Below are positions 60,402-64,000 of a stretch of 64,000 nt of DNA, one piece after another; the stretch's first letter is position 1; each line of letters opens with the position of its first letter. The stretch lies in contig NZ_CP075338.1 of assembly GCF_023278365.1 (NCBI RefSeq), positions 2,480,001 to 2,544,000 on the forward strand. The letters are read 5' to 3'. A program made the position numbers and the translations under genes. The notes below the pieces were generated by a model, which did not search any database, was not told the origin of the DNA, and saw only the letters and a list, made by a program, of their open reading frames with translations. The DNA is from Epilithonimonas zeae (GTDB lineage Bacteria > Bacteroidota > Bacteroidia > Flavobacteriales > Weeksellaceae).

Positions 60402-60656
60402 TTATGCTACTTTTTCAGAAATTTTGGTTTCTATCGTATCATAAAAATCATCGAAAGTAACAACTTTTTTGAAGTCGGCTTCGCCTAATTTCACTCCGAA
60501 ATTAGACTCAATCACCACAACCATATCGATATAGTCCAGACTGTCTAAGCCCAGTGTTTCCTTAAAATTGGCATCGTTAACGATATCATCGCGATCGACC
60601 TCAAACTCATTGACAAGAAAATCATTAACAACCGTAACAATTTTTTCTCTTTCCAT
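60402..60656 (-). CDS. Acyl carrier protein (second of two)
   Basis: 84 residues from the ATG at 60656; a start 9 codons upstream would overlap the KS gene. The carrier site is TLGLDSLDYIDMVVVIE, Ser39. It is paired with the ketosynthase upstream (8-nt gap) and may serve the polyene half rather than the resorcinol half. Confidence 0.93.
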   Translation of the reverse strand: MEREKIVTVVNDFLVNEFEVDRDDIVNDANFKETLGLDSLDYIDMVVVIESNFGVKLGEADFKKVVTFDDFYDTIETKISEKVA

Positions 60657-60663
60657 AGTGTTT

Positions 60664-61884
60664 TTAAACAAATTTTTTAACAATTAGTGACGAATTGGTT
60701 CCTCCAAAACCAAAAGAATTCGACAAAAATACGTCAATTTTTTGATTTTTTGTTTCTGAGATCAAATTTATCTTTTTTGCGTCATCGTCCGGATTTTCGA
60801 GATTGATATTCGGAGCGATAAAATCATTCTGCATCATTAGAATTGAATAAATAATCTCACTTGCACCAGCCATCCAACATTCATGACCTGTCATAGATTT
60901 GGTAGAACTTACAGGAATTTCATTACCGAAAATTTCATAAATCGCTTTGGCTTCGTTAGCGTCGCCTAAAGGTGTAGACGTTGCGTGAGCATTGATATAA
61001 TCAATATCTTTCGCTGATAATCCAGCTTGATTCAGAGATCTTTCCATTGCCAAAGCCGGTCCGTCCACATTAGGTGTAGAGATATGTCCGCCATTGGATG
61101 AGAAACCGTAACCGACAATTTCTGCAATGATGTTTGCGCCTCGTCTTTGCGCAGATTCCAGACTTTCTACAATCAAAGTTGCTGCACCGCCACTCGGAAT
61201 CAGTCCATCTCTTCCGGAATCAAATGGCCTTGAGGCTTTTGCAGGTTCGTCTTCTCTTACCGAAAAAACGCCTAATCCGTCAAAACTTGCCATTGAATAT
61301 TTGTTGGTTTCCTGTGCGCCTCCACAAACCACAACATCTTGCATTCCATTCTTAATCAACAGATAAGCTAACCCTAAAGAATGGGATCCACTGGCACAAG
61401 CTGCGCTAATGGTCAGGTTAATTCCCCTTAATTTAAAAATTGTGGAAAGGTTCATTGTGACGGTGGAATTCATTGATTTGAAAATCGCACCCGAACCCAT
61501 CAAAGTTGTATCTTTTTTCTCTCTTACAATATCAGTTGCCTCGATAACTGCCTGAGAAACACTATCATTACCATAAAGAATTCCTACTTCATTAGCATCC
61601 AGAAAATCCTGTTCGATACCGGCTTGTTTCAACGCATCGATGGTTGCCAGATAAGCATATTCGCTTTCCTCGCCCATACTGATACGTTGTCTCCTGTTGA
61701 GAAGACTTTTGAGATCCGGCTTCGGAACACTTCCTGTCAAACCCGATCTATATCCAAACTCTTTTCTATCCTGATCCAGAACAATTCCGGATTTACCCTC
61801 ATAGAGTGACTTCTTTACCTCTTCCAAAGAAATCCCAATACAGGAATAAATTCCCATTCCGGTAATCACAACTCTATTTTCCAT
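60664..61884 (-). CDS. Beta-ketoacyl-ACP synthase (FabB/FabF-like)
   Basis: 406 residues. The triad is intact: Cys in TISAACASGSHSLG, His in INAHATSTPLGDANEA, and His in STKSMTGHECWMAGA. GGTNSSLIVKK ends the fold. With the ACP, FabG and ammonia-lyase it forms the minus-strand polyene-building arm. Confidence 0.94.
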   Translation of the reverse strand: MENRVVITGMGIYSCIGISLEEVKKSLYEGKSGIVLDQDRKEFGYRSGLTGSVPKPDLKSLLNRRQRISMGEESEYAYLATIDALKQAGIEQDFLDANEVGILYGNDSVSQAVIEATDIVREKKDTTLMGSGAIFKSMNSTVTMNLSTIFKLRGINLTISAACASGSHSLGLAYLLIKNGMQDVVVCGGAQETNKYSMASFDGLGVFSVREDEPAKASRPFDSGRDGLIPSGGAATLIVESLESAQRRGANIIAEIVGYGFSSNGGHISTPNVDGPALAMERSLNQAGLSAKDIDYINAHATSTPLGDANEAKAIYEIFGNEIPVSSTKSMTGHECWMAGASEIIYSILMMQNDFIAPNINLENPDDDAKKINLISETKNQKIDVFLSNSFGFGGTNSSLIVKKFV

Positions 61885-61890
61885 TTTTTC

Positions 61891-61973
61891 AAATTTAACA
61901 ATGTATCAGCCTAACAATGTAACAATTTTAAATATTGGTAAATTATACATCGTTATATTGCTACATTAAATTT
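61891..61973. repeat. Octamer-based palindrome, copy 3
   Basis: Left arm: AAATTTAA, CAATGTAT, CAGCCTAA, CAATGTAA, CAATTTT. The right arm mirrors it (ATTGCTACATT, AAATTT). The outermost AAATTTAA and TTAAATTT are perfect inverses. It lies between fabG and the KS gene. Confidence 0.65.
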
Positions 61974-62703
61974 AAGAATAGATTCCTCCGTTAATATTAA
62001 TCACTTCGCCGGTAATGTAAGATGATTTTTTTGATGCTAAGAATGCTACCAAATCTGCCACCTCTTCTGCTTCTCCAAACCGGTTTGCCGGAATCATTAC
62101 TTTCAATTCATTCTCATCAAAATCCTGGGTCATATCGGTTTTGATAAAACCTGGCGCCACTGCATTAACTGTAATATTCCTCTTAGCAATCTCTTGAGCC
62201 AAAGCTTTCGTCGCACCAATTACCGCTGCTTTTGCTGCCGAATAATTGGTTTGCCCTGCTGTTCCCTTCACTCCGGAAACAGAAACCATATTGATGATTC
62301 TGCCATATTTGTTACGCAACAATTTCTGAATAAAGAAATTAGTCACATTGAAAAAACCATTTAAACTGGTGTTGACAACATTGTTCCAATCCTCGTGTTT
62401 CATCCACATAAACAACCCGTCTCTTGTGATCCCTGCATTATTGACAATAACTTCAACTACAGAGTCCGGATTTTTTTCCTGCCAATTTCCAAGAACCGAT
62501 TGTACTTCTTCAGCATTTCCTACATCAAATTTAAGAATTTCCCCAGTAGAACCCAATTCTTTAACGCTTTGTAAAGTTTCCTCTGCAGCAGACTTATTGG
62601 AAGTATAATTAATCAAAATATGATAGTTCTTTTCTTCTGCAAGTTTCAAGCAGATCGCTCTACCAATTCCTCTGGAACCTCCAGTTACGATTGCACATTT
62701 CAT
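61972..62703 (-). CDS. fabG: 3-oxoacyl-ACP reductase (FabG-like)
   Basis: 243 residues of the SDR fold. The cofactor motif is TGGSRGIG, NNAG lies in the middle, and the catalytic Ser, Tyr and Lys are in MVSVSG and YSAAKA. It reduces the 3-ketoacyl-ACP made by the ketosynthases. Dedicated paralogue of the pigment cluster rather than the housekeeping copy, judging from location. Confidence 0.93.
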   Translation of the reverse strand: MKCAIVTGGSRGIGRAICLKLAEEKNYHILINYTSNKSAAEETLQSVKELGSTGEILKFDVGNAEEVQSVLGNWQEKNPDSVVEVIVNNAGITRDGLFMWMKHEDWNNVVNTSLNGFFNVTNFFIQKLLRNKYGRIINMVSVSGVKGTAGQTNYSAAKAAVIGATKALAQEIAKRNITVNAVAPGFIKTDMTQDFDENELKVMIPANRFGEAEEVADLVAFLASKKSSYITGEVININGGIYS

Positions 62704-62724
62704 AATCCTCTTCTATTAATTTGA

Positions 62725-64000
62725 TTATTGATGTAACGCTTCGGTTTTCATCAGATATTCTTTTACTTTTTGCAAATATGGATACATCACCATATCATCA
62801 GAAAAAGCCGGAATTATTTTTCTAATCTCGTCATACAATTCTTTTGTTGAAGATGAAATCCTGTCTTGAAAACCAAGATATTCAATGGCTTGAACAATGG
62901 TAATTAACTCAATTGATAATACTTCGAAAGCATTTTCTATCACTTTTCTACAGATTACTGCCGCATTGGTTCCCATACTTACAACATCCTGATTATCATT
63001 ATTGTTAGGAATACTATGAACGTACATTGGATTCGACAACATCTGGCTTTCCGCCGTTGTAGAAGTTGCCGTGAACTGAACACCTTGCATACCGAAGTTG
63101 AAACCTAATTTCCCCAAATTTACAAATGGAGGAAAGATTTCATTGATTTTAGAATTCAAAAGATAGTTCAATTGTCTTTCTGCTAACATTGTCAGTTTTG
63201 TAACAACAATTTTCAGCTTGTCCATTTCCAAGGAAATATAATCCCCGTGGAAATTACCGCCGTGATAAACGTGTTGATCATCAACATTGATAATCGGATT
63301 ATCATTAGCAGAATTGATCTCGTTTTCAAGTACATTTTCTGTATATTGCAACGTGTCCAGAACCGGTCCCAAGATCTGAGGAACACATCTTAACGAATAA
63401 TATTCCTGAACTTTTTCTTTGAAAACTTTATTCTGCTCCTCAAAGCTCGTATATAAGTGGTCTTCTCTTTTTCTAATTAACTTACTATCAGATAAATAAT
63501 CTCGCATTTTCTCAGCAACCTTTTGTTGTCCGAGATGCTTTTTAGTTGCATTCAAAGATTCTGAAAAATGGTCATCGTAAGCCTGAACCAATTCATTGAT
63601 TGCGCAAGATAATTTAATAGAGATATCAGTTAGTTGATTGGCTTTATATGCATTTACGATCCCGATTCCTGACATCACAGAAGTTCCGTTCATCAAGGCC
63701 AAACCCTCACGGATCTCGACTTTTATTGGTTCTAATCCTAATTCTGCAAAAACATCTTTTGTTGATCTTCTTTCGTTGTTATAAAAAACTTCACCTTCGC
63801 CAATAAGAACCAAAGCCAAGTGTGCCAACTGAACCAAATCACCACTTGCACCAACACCGCCGTGCTCGAAAATCAAGGGTGTAATATCTCTGTTAATTAA
63901 TTCTTTAAGCAAATTCACAACGGAATCGTGAACGCCAGAATGTCCTAATGACAAAACATTCAGTCTTGCCAACATACAAGCCTTAACTTCATCCGCTGGC
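62725..64000 (-). CDS. HAL/PAL/TAL-family aromatic amino acid ammonia-lyase, N-terminus outside window
   Basis: The frame stays open through the right edge; residues before the ATG at 63975 (PADEVKAC) continue the family sequence, so the gene is cut by the window. The MIO-forming Ala-Ser-Gly is in EHGGVGASGDLVQL. Downstream are AYDDHFSESLNATKKHLGQ and NDNPIINVDDQHVYHGGNFHG. In flexirubin clusters this enzyme probably deaminates tyrosine (or phenylalanine) to the coumarate-type starter. Substrate preference is not directly readable. Confidence 0.93.
   Translation of the reverse strand, partial: PADEVKACMLARLNVLSLGHSGVHDSVVNLLKELINRDITPLIFEHGGVGASGDLVQLAHLALVLIGEGEVFYNNERRSTKDVFAELGLEPIKVEIREGLALMNGTSVMSGIGIVNAYKANQLTDISIKLSCAINELVQAYDDHFSESLNATKKHLGQQKVAEKMRDYLSDSKLIRKREDHLYTSFEEQNKVFKEKVQEYYSLRCVPQILGPVLDTLQYTENVLENEINSANDNPIINVDDQHVYHGGNFHGDYISLEMDKLKIVVTKLTMLAERQLNYLLNSKINEIFPPFVNLGKLGFNFGMQGVQFTATSTTAESQMLSNPMYVHSIPNNNDNQDVVSMGTNAAVICRKVIENAFEVLSIELITIVQAIEYLGFQDRISSSTKELYDEIRKIIPAFSDDMVMYPYLQKVKEYLMKTEALHQ

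Overview
The window comes from a flavobacterium of the Weeksellaceae, most likely Chryseobacterium or a close relative such as Epilithonimonas. The evidence is AT-rich DNA, Bacteroidota-type promoters (TTTG / TAnnTTTG), a DUF6089-uppS-bamA-ompH-ompH envelope operon, and a long flexirubin (aryl-polyene/dialkylresorcinol pigment) cluster. No rRNA genes, CRISPR arrays or complete insertion sequences were seen.

Layout. (1) Positions 1-5830 are the right end of an integrated island. It carries a partial AbiTii-like protein, a three-gene ABC-three-component (ABC-3C) conflict system (HNH effector, small middle component, DUF2326-type ATPase), a MerR-like protein, a 58-residue ORF and a large serine recombinase. 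The recombinase frame runs without a stop into a Leu(UAA)-Gly(GCC)-Leu(UAG) tRNA array, which marks the integration site. (2) 6.2-17.4 kb is mostly core genome: a DUF3127 protein with an SSB-like tail, aat, a DMT transporter, a TPR protein, an rfbD-type reductase, a thioesterase and the envelope operon. (3) 17.6-29.5 kb is an exopolysaccharide cluster on the minus strand: BY-kinase Wzc, Wza-like export lipoprotein, WecA/MraY-like transferase, GT2, an arginase-fold protein, two GT-C-like membrane proteins, an EpsG-like polymerase and an acyltransferase. (4) 29.7-33.2 kb is a small accessory patch: a Tat-like glycoside hydrolase, a hypothetical gene, a 21-bp degenerate palindromic tandem repeat, a two-gene cassette (EEP-family nuclease plus an orphan protein with an SSB-like DDDLPF tail) and a group of REP-like hairpins. 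(5) topA lies at 33.2-35.8 kb on the minus strand. (6) From 36.0 kb to beyond the right edge is the flexirubin cluster.

How the pigment genes fit together (family knowledge plus inference). The ammonia-lyase at the right edge would make the coumarate-type starter. Two ACPs, several ketosynthases with a chain-length-factor-like partner, FabG, hotdog dehydratases and thioesterases would build and release the polyene. DarA and DarB would make the dialkylresorcinol. An RND/MMPL-acyltransferase fusion, an LpxL-like acyltransferase, LolA, an ABC exporter, a BtrH-like protein, a CrtI-like oxidoreductase and a C45-type lipoprotein are candidates for tailoring, esterification and delivery to the outer membrane. 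A YoeB-type toxin-antitoxin pair and a GxxExxY gene flanked by imperfect palindromes sit inside the cluster and look like later insertions. Coordinates come from reading the sequence. Family names rest on motif recognition, not on database searches.
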